Source of the DNA: an uncultured Prevotellaceae bacterium
Lineage (GTDB): Bacteria > Bacteroidota > Bacteroidia > Bacteroidales > Bacteroidaceae
Assembly (NCBI GenBank): GCA_946541745.1
Contig: CAMNJY010000004.1
Location: forward strand, 1-40,801
Reading direction: 5' to 3'
Length of the DNA: 40,801 nucleotides
The notes beneath the pieces were generated by a model. It worked only from the letters and a program-made list of their open reading frames with translations. It had not been told where the DNA came from and ran no database searches. Of this stretch, positions 1 through 8,920 are shown in pieces. A program made the translations under genes and the position numbers. The stretch's first letter is position 1. Each line of letters starts with the position of its first letter.

Positions 1-1381
1 CTACGGCCTGCTCGGTGGGTATGCCGCGCTGGTTGCAGTAGAACAGCTGGTCTTCAGATATTTTCGACGTCGTAGCCTCGTGCTCGAAGATGGCCGTGTC
101 GTTGTGGACGTCCATGTAGGGAAAGGTGTGGGCACCACACTGGCTGCCCAGCAGCAGCGAGTCGCACGAGGAATAGTTGCGGGCACCCTCGGCGGTAGAG
201 GCGGCACGCACCAGCCCCCGGTAGGAGTTCTGCGAGTGGCCGGCCGAGATGCCCTTCGAGATGATGGTCGAGCGGGTGTTGCGGCCTATGTGTATCATCT
301 TGGTGCCCGTGTCGGCCTCCTGATAGTTGTTGGTGACGGCCACCGAATAAAACTCGGCGGCACTGTTGTCGCCGCGGAGGATGCACGAGGGGTACTTCCA
401 CGTGATGGCCGACCCCGTCTCCACCTGTGTCCACGACAGTTTCGAGTCCACACCGCGCAGGTCGCCGCGCTTGGTGACGAGGTTCAGCACGCCGCCGCGG
501 CCCTGCTCGTCGCCGGGATACCAGTTCTGTACGGTCGAGTACTTCACCTCGGCACGGTTCATGACAACAATCTCCACGATGGCGGCGTGCAGCTGGTTCT
601 CGTCGCGCATCGGGGCCGTACAGCCTTCGAGATAGCTGACGTAGGCGTCGTCGTCGGCCACGATGAGCGTACGCTCAAACTGTCCGGTGTTGCGGGCGTT
701 GATGCGGAAATAGCTGCTCAGCTCCATGGGGCAGCGCACACCCTTGGGGATGTAGACGAAGCTTCCGTCGCTGAAGACGGCCGAGTTGAGGGCGGCATAG
801 AAGTTGTCGCGGTAGGGCACCACGGTGCCTAAGTACTGGCGCACCAGGTCGCCGTGCTCCCTGATGGCCTCGCCAATGGAGCAGAAGATAACGCCCTTTT
901 CGCGCAGTTTCTCCTTGAAGGTGGTCTTCACTGATACGCTGTCCATGATGGCATCGACGGCGGTGTTGCCGCTCAGGGCCAGGCGCTCCTCGAGCGGTAT
1001 GCCGAGCTTGTCGAACGTTTTCTCCAGCTCGGGGTCTATACCGGCGGCCGAACCGCCGGGCGCACTTTTCTTGGCGGTGGGGTCGGCGTAGTAGCTGATG
1101 GCCTGATAGTCGATGGGGGGCACGTGGACGTGGCCCCACTTCGGCTCCTGCTGCTCTTGCCAGTAGCGGAAGGCGCGAAGCCTGAAGTCGAGCATCCAGT
1201 CGGGTTCGTTTTTCTTCTGCGAAATAAGCCTGACCACTTCCTCGTTCAGGCCAACGGGGATAATCTCGGTATGCACGTCAGTGGTAAAGCCGAACTCATA
1301 TTTCTGTTCGGCAATGCGGCGCACCAGTTCGTTGTCGTTTTCCTGCTCTTCAGGTTTTATCGTGTTTTCGTTAGTTTCCAT
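1..1381 (-). CDS. sufB: Fe-S cluster assembly scaffold protein SufB (3' end cut by window edge)
   Basis: SufB is part of the SufBCD complex that builds iron-sulfur clusters in the cytosol. Reading the minus strand from the ATG at 1381 gives 460 uninterrupted codons that run off the left edge; SufB proteins of this phylum are roughly 480 residues, so only the last part is missing. Recognisable stretches are [38 protein letters not shown] and [16 protein letters not shown], all typical of the SufB beta-helix core and its C-terminal part, which holds conserved cysteines. The start overlaps the last 11 bases of the upstream phosphatase gene, so the two are very likely co-transcribed and translationally coupled. 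sufC and sufD are expected beyond the edge. Assignment is firm; regulation cannot be read from the sequence. Confidence 0.96.
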   Translation of the reverse strand, partial: METNENTIKPEEQENDNELVRRIAEQKYEFGFTTDVHTEIIPVGLNEEVVRLISQKKNEPDWMLDFRLRAFRYWQEQQEPKWGHVHVPPIDYQAISYYADPTAKKSAPGGSAAGIDPELEKTFDKLGIPLEERLALSGNTAVDAIMDSVSVKTTFKEKLREKGVIFCSIGEAIREHGDLVRQYLGTVVPYRDNFYAALNSAVFSDGSFVYIPKGVRCPMELSSYFRINARNTGQFERTLIVADDDAYVSYLEGCTAPMRDENQLHAAIVEIVVMNRAEVKYSTVQNWYPGDEQGRGGVLNLVTKRGDLRGVDSKLSWTQVETGSAITWKYPSCILRGDNSAAEFYSVAVTNNYQEADTGTKMIHIGRNTRSTIISKGISAGHSQNSYRGLVRAASTAEGARNYSSCDSLLLGSQCGAHTFPYMDVHNDTAIFEHEATTSKISEDQLFYCNQRGIPTEQAV

Positions 1382-3401
1382 TCTCTTTTTGTAGATATTT
1401 TATGGCGAGCATGGTGAGGTCGTCGCTCTGTTCCGCGCCGTTGACAAAACGGCTGACAGCCTCCAGCATGCGGTTGACAAGCACATTGGGACTGGCACCG
1501 CCCTCGTCCAACAGCGTAGCGGCCACTTTCTCCATGCGGTCATCGCCAAACTGCGCGTTGGCGGCATCCTCGGCCTCGTTGAGTCCGTCGGTATAGAGGA
1601 AGATGGTGTCGCCGGGGTGAAGCACGGCATCCTGAACCGTAAAATCCACACCGCTCATCAGTCCTACAGGCAGATTGGCATCGCAGGGCAGGTAGCTCAC
1701 CTCGCGGCCTATCAGCAAGGGCGGGTTATGACCGGCGTTGCAATAGTGCAGGCGGCCGTCGGCCAGGTCGATTATGCCCACGAAGAGGGTTACGAACATG
1801 GAGGTGTCGTTGCCTTCTACCAGTGCCTCGTTGATAGCCTTGACGATGCTGCCCGGATTGTCAACATGGGCCGACACATTGCGGAAAAGCGAGCGGGCCA
1901 CGGCCATCACCAACGAGGCCGGCACTCCCTTGCCCGACACGTCGCCGATGCAGAAACAGAGCCTGTCGCCGCCTTCACGAGCCGGGGCGATATAGAAGTC
2001 GAACAGGTCGCCGCCGACGTCCTTGGCCGGTGTCAGCATGCCGAAGATATCCACATCGCTACGTTCAGGATAAGGCGGGAAGCTCTTGGGCACCATCGAC
2101 ATCTGTATGTCGTGGGCTATCTTCAGTTCGTTCTCAATAGACGCCTTTGAGGCGGTCGTCTGCTTGAGTTCATCCACATACTTGGTCAGCGAGAGCTGCA
2201 TGTTCTCAAATGCGTCGCGCAGCTGGCGTATCTCGTCGTTGTGCTTGATGTGTGGCAGCGACGCGTCGAAATTGCCTTTTGCCACTTCGCCTGCCGACGC
2301 TGCCAGCTGCGTCAGCGGCTTGGTGGCGCGCTTGATGATGATGCTTCCCACGATGCGGGTGACCAGCAGTGCCAGGGCTATGAAGAAGAGCATGACGATG
2401 CCCGTAACCATGCCAAGGCCGTCAATGAACAGCCGTGGCACGGCCATGGCTATTGTCCAGTTGATGCCCTCGATGGGCTGGTAGAACATGTAGGCATTGT
2501 ATTTGTCGTAGCCGAAGTAGTCGAAGTGGATGGGGTCGCCATCCTCGTCGCGGTAAGCTCCTTCCTGCCTTGCCACCATGCACCTGCCCACAGCGTCGTC
2601 AATAGTGTCGGCTGTGGTCTTGGCCAGTTCAAAGTAGTTGCCCTTGATGATGAGTGAAGAGTCAGGATAGGCTATGAAGCTGCCGTCGCTGTCGATGATG
2701 AAGTTATAGAAGGCAACATGGTCGATGTGGCCGTCCTTCATCCTTAACGCATGCTTATCACTGAACCCGTCGAGGGCCAGGTCGGCACCGACGACGGCCA
2801 CCGTCCTGCCCTGCTTGTCGTGGACGGGCACGAGCCATGCCACGAGTGCCGTAGAGTCGGTGGAGTCGTAGAACGGCTTCGACCAGTAGCAGCTGTCGGC
2901 CTGCAGGGCCTGGTTGAACCACTCCGCCTTCAGATAGTCGTTGGCGGCGTCGCCGATGAGGCGGTGCTTCACAACCTGTCCGCTGTCGCCCTTGACGGCC
3001 ATGGGACAGAACCAGCGCCCCTTCTGGGGGTAGTAGTCTGCCACGAAGCTAATGCCGCAGCTGCGTATGTGGGGGTTGACGGTAACGATGTGCTCAACGA
3101 TGGTGCCCATCTTGTCGGGCCGGTCAAGGTTCTCCTCTATCTCCGCACGGTGGTTGGCCACCGCCAGCGATACCTCGGAAAGCGTGCTCTGGACGGTCGT
3201 CCGGTTGAGGCTGAGGTCTCTCTGGCAGAGTTGGAACTCCTCTTCCTGTACCAGGCTTTTGGCAAGCATGTAGATGAGGTAAGAGGCCAGGGCCATCACA
3301 ACGAACTGCGTGAGGGCGATGCCCCACGTCAGCCGTTTGGCGAATGGCCGTATCTTTTTCTTCTTCTCTTTCGTCTTCACCTTTCGCAAATCACCTTTCA
3401 C
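1371..3401 (-). CDS. Membrane sensor with HAMP and SpoIIE/RsbU-type PP2C phosphatase domain
   Basis: A 676-residue predicted signalling protein. A basic cytoplasmic N-terminus is followed by a membrane helix (about residues 24-48), a long extracytoplasmic region to about 325 that looks like a Cache-type sensor (it contains a PHIRSCGI stretch and a W-rich part), a second helix (about 330-355), a HAMP linker, and a C-terminal PPM/SpoIIE-type Ser/Thr phosphatase domain with [35 protein letters not shown] and [10 protein letters not shown], which supply the metal-binding aspartates. Such proteins usually dephosphorylate an anti-anti-sigma factor in a stress response; no such partner lies in this window. 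The frame has no ATG near the expected N-terminus. GTG at 3401 is the likeliest start, with TTG at 3389 or GTG at 3380 as alternatives, and all lie in a 7-bp tandem repeat. The gene sits 18 bp after infB and overlaps sufB. Confidence 0.88.
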   Translation of the reverse strand: MKGDLRKVKTKEKKKKIRPFAKRLTWGIALTQFVVMALASYLIYMLAKSLVQEEEFQLCQRDLSLNRTTVQSTLSEVSLAVANHRAEIEENLDRPDKMGTIVEHIVTVNPHIRSCGISFVADYYPQKGRWFCPMAVKGDSGQVVKHRLIGDAANDYLKAEWFNQALQADSCYWSKPFYDSTDSTALVAWLVPVHDKQGRTVAVVGADLALDGFSDKHALRMKDGHIDHVAFYNFIIDSDGSFIAYPDSSLIIKGNYFELAKTTADTIDDAVGRCMVARQEGAYRDEDGDPIHFDYFGYDKYNAYMFYQPIEGINWTIAMAVPRLFIDGLGMVTGIVMLFFIALALLVTRIVGSIIIKRATKPLTQLAASAGEVAKGNFDASLPHIKHNDEIRQLRDAFENMQLSLTKYVDELKQTTASKASIENELKIAHDIQMSMVPKSFPPYPERSDVDIFGMLTPAKDVGGDLFDFYIAPAREGGDRLCFCIGDVSGKGVPASLVMAVARSLFRNVSAHVDNPGSIVKAINEALVEGNDTSMFVTLFVGIIDLADGRLHYCNAGHNPPLLIGREVSYLPCDANLPVGLMSGVDFTVQDAVLHPGDTIFLYTDGLNEAEDAANAQFGDDRMEKVAATLLDEGGASPNVLVNRMLEAVSRFVNGAEQSDDLTMLAIKYLQKENGN

Positions 3402-3415
3402 CCTTCACCTTTCAC
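3374..3415. repeat. Six degenerate 7-bp tandem repeats at the infB/phosphatase junction
   Basis: On the plus strand the bases fall into strict 7-mers: TCTTCAC, CTTTCGC, AAATCAC, CTTTCAC, CCTTCAC, CTTTCAC. The array fills most of the 18-bp gap and continues into the first codons of the phosphatase gene, so its start codon is made of repeat sequence. Confidence 0.85.
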
Positions 3416-3419
3416 CAAG

Positions 3420-6400
3420 TCAGAGTTTCTGCTCCACCTCAATCTCGGTGAACGTCTCAATGAGGTCGCCCACCTCGATGTCGCCCCAGTTCACGAGCGA
3501 GATACCGCACTCCAGGCCGGTGGCCACCTCCTTGGCGTCGTCCTTGTAACGCTTCAGGGCGTCGATGTTGGCCGTGTGGATAACGATACCGTTGCGTATG
3601 AGGCGGGCCTTGTCCTTGTTGTGAACCTTGCCCTCGGTGACCAGTCCGCCAGCCACGGTGCCGACTTTCGAAATCTTGAACACCTGCTTGACCTCTATCT
3701 CGCCGGTGACAATTTCCTTCTTCACCTTGTCGAGCATGCCCTGCATGGTGGACTTCACCTCGTCGATGGCATCATATATAATAGAATAGGTGTTGATTTC
3801 CACGCCTTCGCGCTCGGCCAGCTTGCGGGCGTCGGCCGAGGGGCGCACCTGGAAGCCTACGATGATAGCATCGGAGGCTGAGGCCAGCATGACGTCGTTC
3901 TCGCTGATCTGGCCTACGGCCTTGGCGATGACGTTGACCTGCACCTTCTCGGTAGAGAGCTTGATGAACGAGTCTGACAGGGCCTCTATCGAACCGTCCG
4001 TGTCGCCCTTGACGATGATGTTGAGCTCGTGGAACTCGCCCAGTGCGATGCGGTGCGAGATGTCGTCCAGACCCAAGGTCTTCGTGGTGCGCAGACTCTG
4101 CTCGCGCTGCAGCTGTGTGCGTTTGTTGGTGATTTCGCGGGCTTCCTGCTCGGTCTCCATGATGTGGAAGGTGTCGCCGGCCGTGGGCGCGCCGTTCAGT
4201 CCGAGGATGATGGCGGGCTCGGCGGGTCCGGCCTTCTCTATGCGCTGGTTGCGCTCGTTGAACATGGCCTTGATGCGTCCGTAGCTCGTACCGGCCACGA
4301 CGATGTCGCCCACCTTCAGCGTACCGTTGGAGACGAGTACCGTCGAGACGTAGCCGCGGCCCTTGTCTAACGACGACTCGATGATAGAGCCTGTGGCCTT
4401 GCGGTTGGGGTTGGCCTTCAGGTCGAGCATCTCGGCCTCTAAAAGCACCTTCTCCAACAGCTCGTCGACGCCTATGCCTTTCTTGGCCGAGATTTCCTGA
4501 CACTGGTACTTGCCGCCCCACTCCTCAACGAGCAGGTTCATGTTGGCCAGGTCTTCGCGTATCTTGTCGGGGTTGGCACCGGGCTTGTCTATCTTGTTGA
4601 TGGCAAACACCATGGGCACGTTGGCAGCCTGTGCGTGGGCGATGGCCTCCTTGGTGGTGGGCATCACCGAGTCGTCGGCAGCGATGATGATAATGGCGAT
4701 ATCCGTCACCTGGGCACCGCGGGCACGCATGGCCGTGAAGGCCTCGTGGCCCGGCGTGTCGAGGAACGTTATCTGGCGGCCGTCCTTCAGCTTCACGTTG
4801 TAGGCACCGATGTGCTGGGTGATGCCGCCGGCCTCGCCGGCGATGACGTTGGTGTTGCGTATGAAGTCGAGCAGCGACGTCTTTCCATGGTCCACATGGC
4901 CCATGACGGTGACGATGGGCGCGCGGCTGACGAGGTCGTTCTCGTCGTCGTCCTCCTCGGTGATGGCGTTCTGCACCTCAGCCGACACGTACTCGGTGGA
5001 GAATCCGAACTCGTCGGCCACAATATTGATGGTCTCAGCGTCCAGGCGCTGGTTGATACTCACCATGATGCCTATCGACATGCAGGTGCCGATAACCTGG
5101 TTGACGCCGACGTTCATCATCGTGGCCAGCTCGCTGACGGTGACAAACTCCGTCAGCTTGAGCACCTTCGACTGTGCGGCCTCCTGGGCCATCTCTTCGG
5201 AGAGACGCTCCTGGACGGCATCGCGCTTCTCGCGGCGATACTTGGCGCCCTTCTTGTTCTGGTTCTTCGTGGTCAGACGGGCCAGTGTCTCCTTCACCTG
5301 GCGTGCCACGTCCTCCTCGTTCACCTCCAGTTGCTTCTGCGGGCGGTTCTTCTTCTTGTTCTTGCCGCCGCCCTGCTGCTGTTGCTGCTGCTGGTTGGCG
5401 CCGTCGTTCTTGGCCTTGTTCTTCTTGGCGTTCTTGTTCTGATTGTCACCCTTTGCCTCGGCCTCTATGTCGACGCGCTCCTTGCCTATGCGCACGCGCT
5501 TCTTCTTCTCGTTGCGCTGCTGGGCCAGTTTTTCCTCGCGCTCTTTTTTCTTCTCCTCCTTCGACTTTTTCTTCGGGCGGGTACTCTGGTTCAGGGCGTC
5601 CAGGTCAATCTTGCCGAGCACGTTGACCTTCGGGGCCAGCTTGGCCTCGCTCTTCAGGGTGTACACCTTGGGGCCGGCGGGCTGTGCGGGCGGCTCTGGC
5701 TTCGCGGCCTCGGGTTTCGGCGCCTCGGATTTCGGTGCCTCAGGTTTCGTAGCCTCGGGTTTCGGGACTTCCACAGCCTTCGGCTTGACCTCTACGGCGG
5801 GCTGCTGCTTAACCTCGGCCACCTTCTGAACGGGCACTCTGGGAGCCTCTGCCTTCGTGGGCGCTGCCACGGGGGCGGGCTTGGGTGCCGGGGCCGGTTG
5901 CGGCTCTGCTGCCTGCGGAGCCGGCTGGGATGCCGGTGGCGTTGCCGGGGCCGGTGTTGAGGCCGGTGCCGGGGCCGATGTTGATGCTGGTGTGGGCGCG
6001 GGTGTGGGCACCGGTGTTGGTGTCGGTGCCGGCTCGGGCTGCTGTCTGACCTCCTCCTTTGCCGGGCTCACGGCAGCAGCCGCGGGCTTGGGAGTTTCCT
6101 TCTGAGCGGCAGCGGGGGGAGCCTGACGCTTATTGAGGCTGTCCAGGTCTATCTTGCCAAGCGGTTTATACTGCTGGCGCACCTCAACCCTCGGGGCCTC
6201 CTCCTTCTTCTTCTCCTTGTCCTTCTTCTTGGGGAAAATCATCTCGGCCTGCTTCTTGATGGCCTTGTCGCCCTTGAACTCGCTGACCAGCGCCTCATAC
6301 TGCTCGTCGCTGATTTTCGTGTTCGGTGTGGCGTCGTCCTTCACGTCGCCGAGTCTGTTCTTCTTTTTTAGGAAATCAACTGCCGTCTGAAGTCCTATGT

Positions 6401-6437
6401 TCAGTTCCGATAATACTTTATTTAATCTTATTCCCAT
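3420..6437 (-). CDS. infB: Translation initiation factor IF-2
   Basis: IF-2 is the GTPase that brings initiator tRNA to the 30S subunit and promotes subunit joining. The protein is 1005 residues from the ATG at 6437 (an in-frame TTG lies two codons earlier). It starts with an IF2N-like segment ([14 protein letters not shown]), then a very long low-complexity region (about residues 85-400) rich in Pro/Ala, Lys/Glu and Gln, including PTP/PAP runs, an EAPKPEA-type repeat and a seven- to eight-glutamine tract. A second IF2N segment precedes the G domain, whose GHVDHGKT box is at 513-520, with DTPGHEAF and NKIDKPG following. Domains II to IV complete the C-terminus. The position after rimP and nusA is the standard one. 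The unusual part is the size and repetitiveness of the N-terminal linker. Confidence 0.98.
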   Translation of the reverse strand: MGIRLNKVLSELNIGLQTAVDFLKKKNRLGDVKDDATPNTKISDEQYEALVSEFKGDKAIKKQAEMIFPKKKDKEKKKEEAPRVEVRQQYKPLGKIDLDSLNKRQAPPAAAQKETPKPAAAAVSPAKEEVRQQPEPAPTPTPVPTPAPTPASTSAPAPASTPAPATPPASQPAPQAAEPQPAPAPKPAPVAAPTKAEAPRVPVQKVAEVKQQPAVEVKPKAVEVPKPEATKPEAPKSEAPKPEAAKPEPPAQPAGPKVYTLKSEAKLAPKVNVLGKIDLDALNQSTRPKKKSKEEKKKEREEKLAQQRNEKKKRVRIGKERVDIEAEAKGDNQNKNAKKNKAKNDGANQQQQQQQGGGKNKKKNRPQKQLEVNEEDVARQVKETLARLTTKNQNKKGAKYRREKRDAVQERLSEEMAQEAAQSKVLKLTEFVTVSELATMMNVGVNQVIGTCMSIGIMVSINQRLDAETINIVADEFGFSTEYVSAEVQNAITEEDDDENDLVSRAPIVTVMGHVDHGKTSLLDFIRNTNVIAGEAGGITQHIGAYNVKLKDGRQITFLDTPGHEAFTAMRARGAQVTDIAIIIIAADDSVMPTTKEAIAHAQAANVPMVFAINKIDKPGANPDKIREDLANMNLLVEEWGGKYQCQEISAKKGIGVDELLEKVLLEAEMLDLKANPNRKATGSIIESSLDKGRGYVSTVLVSNGTLKVGDIVVAGTSYGRIKAMFNERNQRIEKAGPAEPAIILGLNGAPTAGDTFHIMETEQEAREITNKRTQLQREQSLRTTKTLGLDDISHRIALGEFHELNIIVKGDTDGSIEALSDSFIKLSTEKVQVNVIAKAVGQISENDVMLASASDAIIVGFQVRPSADARKLAEREGVEINTYSIIYDAIDEVKSTMQGMLDKVKKEIVTGEIEVKQVFKISKVGTVAGGLVTEGKVHNKDKARLIRNGIVIHTANIDALKRYKDDAKEVATGLECGISLVNWGDIEVGDLIETFTEIEVEQKL

Positions 6438-6449
6438 ATTCAAGCTCTA

Positions 6450-7709
6450 TCATTCAAATTCTGCTCTCAGTATATTCAGCACATCGTCGACGGTTTCCTC
6501 CTCCAGGTCGGCCTTCTCAATCAGCATCTCGCGAGGGGCGTTGAGCACAGCCTTTGCCGTGTCCAGGCCGATGGCCTTGATGGAGTCGATTATCCACTGG
6601 TCTATTTCGTCAGAGAACTCGTCCAGGTAGATGTCCTCATCCTCGGTGCCCTCGCTGACCACGCGGAACACGTCGATGGTATGCTCTGTCAGCATGGAGG
6701 CCAGCTTGATGTTCATACCGCCCTTACCTATAGCCTGGCTGACTTCCTCAGGCTGCAGGTAGACCTCGGCCTTGTGGTTCTCCTCGTCGAGGGTGATGCT
6801 GCTCACCTTGGCGGGCGACAGTGCGCGCTGTATGAACAGCTGCGTGTTGCTGGTGTAGTTGATGACGTCGATGTTCTCGCCACCCAGCTCACGTACAATG
6901 CCGTGTACGCGGCTGCCCTTCACGCCGACGCAGGCGCCCACGGGGTCAATGCGCTCGTCGTAGCTCTCGACGGCTATCTTGGCACGCTCGCCGGGCATGC
7001 GGGCCACGCGCTTGATGGTGATGAGACCGTCGTTGATTTCAGGCACCTCAGCCTCCAGCAGACGCTCCAGGAACATGGGGCTGGTACGCGAGAGGATGAT
7101 GCGGGGGTTGTTGTTCTCGTTCTGCACCTCCTTGACAATAGCGCGGACGGTCTCGCCCTTGTGGTAGCTGTCAGAGGGTATCTGTTCCGACTTCGGCAGG
7201 TGCAGCTCGTTGCCCTCGTCGTCCATGAGCAGCACCTCGCGCTTCCACATCTGGTAGACTTCGCCGCTGACAACGGTGTTCACCTTGTCCTTATACTTCT
7301 GGTAGAGCGAGTCGTGCTCCAGCTCCAGAATCTTCGAGGCCAGTGTCTGGCGGAGGTTCAGGATGGCGCGACGGCCAAACTTCTTGAAGTCCACCTCCTC
7401 GCTGACCTCCTCGCCCACCTCATAGTCGGGCTCTATCTTCTGGGCCTCGCTCAGTGCTATTTCCTTGTTCTCGTCCTTCAGCTCGTCATCTGCTACGACG
7501 ATACGGTTGCGATGAATCTCAAAGTCGCCCTTGTCAGGGTTCACAATCACGTCAAAGTTCTCGTCCGAGCCAAACATCTTGGCCAACACGTTGCGGAAAC
7601 TCTCCTCGAGCACGCTCACAAGTGTCGTACGGTCTATGTTCTTCGTCTCTTTAAACTCCTGAAAGGTCTCTATCATCGTGGGGCCTTTCGAATCTTTTCT
7701 TGTTGCCAT
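6450..7709 (-). CDS. nusA: Transcription termination/antitermination factor NusA
   Basis: NusA binds RNA polymerase and nascent RNA and controls pausing, termination and antitermination. The 419-residue product has the N-terminal polymerase-binding domain, an S1 domain (about 130-200, with YHKGETVRAIVKEV), and two KH domains: the first carries PVGACVGVKGSRVHGIVRELGGENIDVI, abbreviated here by its key PVGACVGVKGSR core, and the second carries QAIGKGGMNIKLAS. It ends soon after KH2, without the extra acidic repeats of the E. coli protein, which is normal for this phylum. ATG at 7709 is used; MIETFQEF eleven codons later is a possible shorter start. It lies 69 bp after rimP and 12 bp before infB. 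Confidence 0.97.
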   Translation of the reverse strand: MATRKDSKGPTMIETFQEFKETKNIDRTTLVSVLEESFRNVLAKMFGSDENFDVIVNPDKGDFEIHRNRIVVADDELKDENKEIALSEAQKIEPDYEVGEEVSEEVDFKKFGRRAILNLRQTLASKILELEHDSLYQKYKDKVNTVVSGEVYQMWKREVLLMDDEGNELHLPKSEQIPSDSYHKGETVRAIVKEVQNENNNPRIILSRTSPMFLERLLEAEVPEINDGLITIKRVARMPGERAKIAVESYDERIDPVGACVGVKGSRVHGIVRELGGENIDVINYTSNTQLFIQRALSPAKVSSITLDEENHKAEVYLQPEEVSQAIGKGGMNIKLASMLTEHTIDVFRVVSEGTEDEDIYLDEFSDEIDQWIIDSIKAIGLDTAKAVLNAPREMLIEKADLEEETVDDVLNILRAEFE

Positions 7710-7778
7710 CTATATTTTCAATTTTGTTATTTTCTATGTTCGATTGATTACCCTTACGGATATGGATTCTCTTTAAGG

Positions 7779-8246
7779 TCACTTGAAGGCCAGCAGGTAT
7801 TTCACCGATTTGACGCCGTCCATAGAGAATTGCTTGTCAACGTCAACAATGACGGGGCGCTTTTTACCCTCTACGGTCTGCTTTTCCTGAACGGTGATCG
7901 TAAAGTTACGGCCGTCGACGGCCTTCATGATGCCCTTCTGCTTCTGTCCGTCAGCCTGCAGCACCTCCACCTCGTCGCCGATATGGTTTATGTACTGCTG
8001 TTCCACCTTGAACGGCTGGCCAAGACCGGCACTGCCTACCTCCAGCTCGTAGTCACCAAGCTCGTCGCCAAGTTTTTCCTGAAGGAACCGGCTCAACTCG
8101 GCACAGTCTTCTATCCACACGCCGTCGGCATGGTCAATCTCGATGACAATGCGGTCGTCGCTACCAAAAATGATGTCTACCAGGAAGTAGTCGCCGTTCT
8201 GCAGCCACTCTTCCACAAATGTCTTTACAACGTCTTTGTTAATCAT
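7779..8246 (-). CDS. rimP: Ribosome maturation factor RimP
   Basis: RimP is needed for maturation of the 30S ribosomal subunit. The 155-residue protein has the usual two-domain layout, an N-terminal alpha/beta domain with VEIDHADGVWIEDCAELSR and a C-terminal SH3-like domain, with YELEVGSAGLGQPF at the junction; this corresponds to the family's YxLEVSSPGLdRPL motif, with somewhat diverged residues as is common in Bacteroidetes. Length and position at the head of the rimP-nusA-infB unit are standard. ATG at 8246 follows a leader of about 58 bases that starts at the predicted promoter near 8312 and contains a strong hairpin. Confidence 0.95.
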   Translation of the reverse strand: MINKDVVKTFVEEWLQNGDYFLVDIIFGSDDRIVIEIDHADGVWIEDCAELSRFLQEKLGDELGDYELEVGSAGLGQPFKVEQQYINHIGDEVEVLQADGQKQKGIMKAVDGRNFTITVQEKQTVEGKKRPVIVDVDKQFSMDGVKSVKYLLAFK

Positions 8247-8269
8247 CTAATTTGTCTATTTATAATGCA

Positions 8270-8297
8270 AATGAGAGACCCGGCCGGGCCTCTCATT
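8270..8297 (-). promoter_or_regulatory. Strong hairpin in the rimP-nusA-infB leader
   Basis: In the RNA sense AATGAGAGGCCC pairs with GGGTCTCTCATT around a GGCC loop: a 12-bp stem with one G-U pair. It lies between the predicted transcription start (about 8305) and the rimP ATG, 23 bases before the start codon. A role in translation control or RNase III processing is an inference; the distance to the start codon and lack of a U tract argue against a plain terminator. Confidence 0.65.
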
Positions 8298-8311
8298 CCA
8301 CTGAACGGCTG

Positions 8312-8319
8312 CAAAGTTA
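8312..8319 (-). promoter_or_regulatory. Predicted -7 promoter element of the rimP operon
   Basis: TAACTTTG on the minus strand matches the Bacteroidetes -7 consensus TAnnTTTG, 65 bases before the rimP start. No clear -33 TTTG was seen. Confidence 0.6.
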
Positions 8320-8406
8320 CGATTTTTTTTGGAAACCGCCAAACTTTTCCACCGATATTTATCTATTTCGGTAATATTTATTCAAGTTTCGCGTGGATGA
8401 AAAAGT

Positions 8407-8451
8407 CCTTGAACTCTATGAAGACCTTGAACTCCATAAACTACATAAACC
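8407..8451. repeat. Five degenerate 9-bp tandem units
   Basis: The units CCTTGAACT, CTATGAAGA, CCTTGAACT, CCATAAACT and ACATAAACC follow in strict 9-bp register. The first and third are identical. Confidence 0.7.
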
Positions 8452-8516
8452 TGCAGAAAACCCTGCTATGTATGCTATAGTTGGGCGTATTTCGCTGACA
8501 GCCAGTGGTTTACCAT

Positions 8517-8730
8517 ATAGCATAGTTTCCGGAAACCATGCTATAACTGTGCTATAACTATGCTATAGCTAACGATTGACTGACAACAACTTCTTCATGA
8601 CTTTTGGCCAAAACCACCAACTATAGCATAGTTTATAGCATGGTTATAGCATAGTTTCAGAAACCATGCTATAGGATAACTCAATGTATGTCAGCTTATT
8701 ACAGCCAACTATAGCACACATAGCATAGTT
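8517..8730. repeat. Nine copies of an 11-bp unit (ATAGCATAGTT) in a mirrored array
   Basis: Forward copies (ATAGCATRGTT) start at 8517, 8623, 8635, 8646 and 8720; reverse copies (AACYRTGCTAT) start at 8534, 8545, 8556 and 8662. Three reverse copies abut at 8534-8566 and three forward copies lie nearly abutted at 8623-8656. Block 8517-8566 (one forward, 6-bp gap, three reverse) is the mirror image of block 8623-8672 (three forward, 5-bp gap, one reverse). A TTTTGGCCAAAA palindrome (8602-8613) lies between them. The function is unknown; operator array, large cruciform or RNA structure are all possible. Confidence 0.85.
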
Positions 8731-8806
8731 CAACATTCGCGTTCGCTCAACTATGGGAGTTTACAGGAGTAGGAAAGGGTTGGAAGTCCCTACGCCTCCT
8801 TTCACT

Positions 8807-8867
8807 CAAAAGGGAGTCCCTTTCGTCCAAAAGGGACTCCCTTTTTGAGCAAACGGACTCCCTTTTG
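8807..8867 (-). repeat. 61-bp dispersed repeat, copy 1 (AAAGGGAGTCCCTTT family)
   Basis: Read on the minus strand it matches 37382-37442 (plus) at 57 of 61 positions. It is built of three related units of about 20 bp based on AAAAGGGAGTCC; two of them are inverted copies that can form a long stem (8805-8849). It lies 53 bp past the stop of the broken beta-helix gene. Confidence 0.88.
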
Positions 8868-8920
8868 CCAACCATGTACGGCTGGGCTATGGCTGACAGC
8901 CATCAGTCACTTTGGTCACA

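Larger units (their letters stand above)
8247..8920. other. 674-bp gap without a gene, filled with promoter, hairpin and repeats
   Basis: No convincing protein gene or RNA gene was found. From left to right it holds the rimP leader hairpin, a TAnnTTTG promoter element, a 9-bp-period tract (8407-8451), a mirrored array of 11-bp units (8517-8730) and a 61-bp dispersed repeat (8807-8867). Stretches between these, such as 8731-8800, show nothing recognisable. Confidence 0.8.

Noticed and set aside
4635..5960. Long open frame on the plus strand opposite infB
   Set aside because: Antisense shadow of a GC-rich gene; its translation is Leu/Arg/His-rich without any domain, and the infB reading is certain.
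8517..8730. CRISPR-like array
   Set aside because: Units are only 11 bp, occur in both orientations and have no uniform spacers; no cas genes are nearby.
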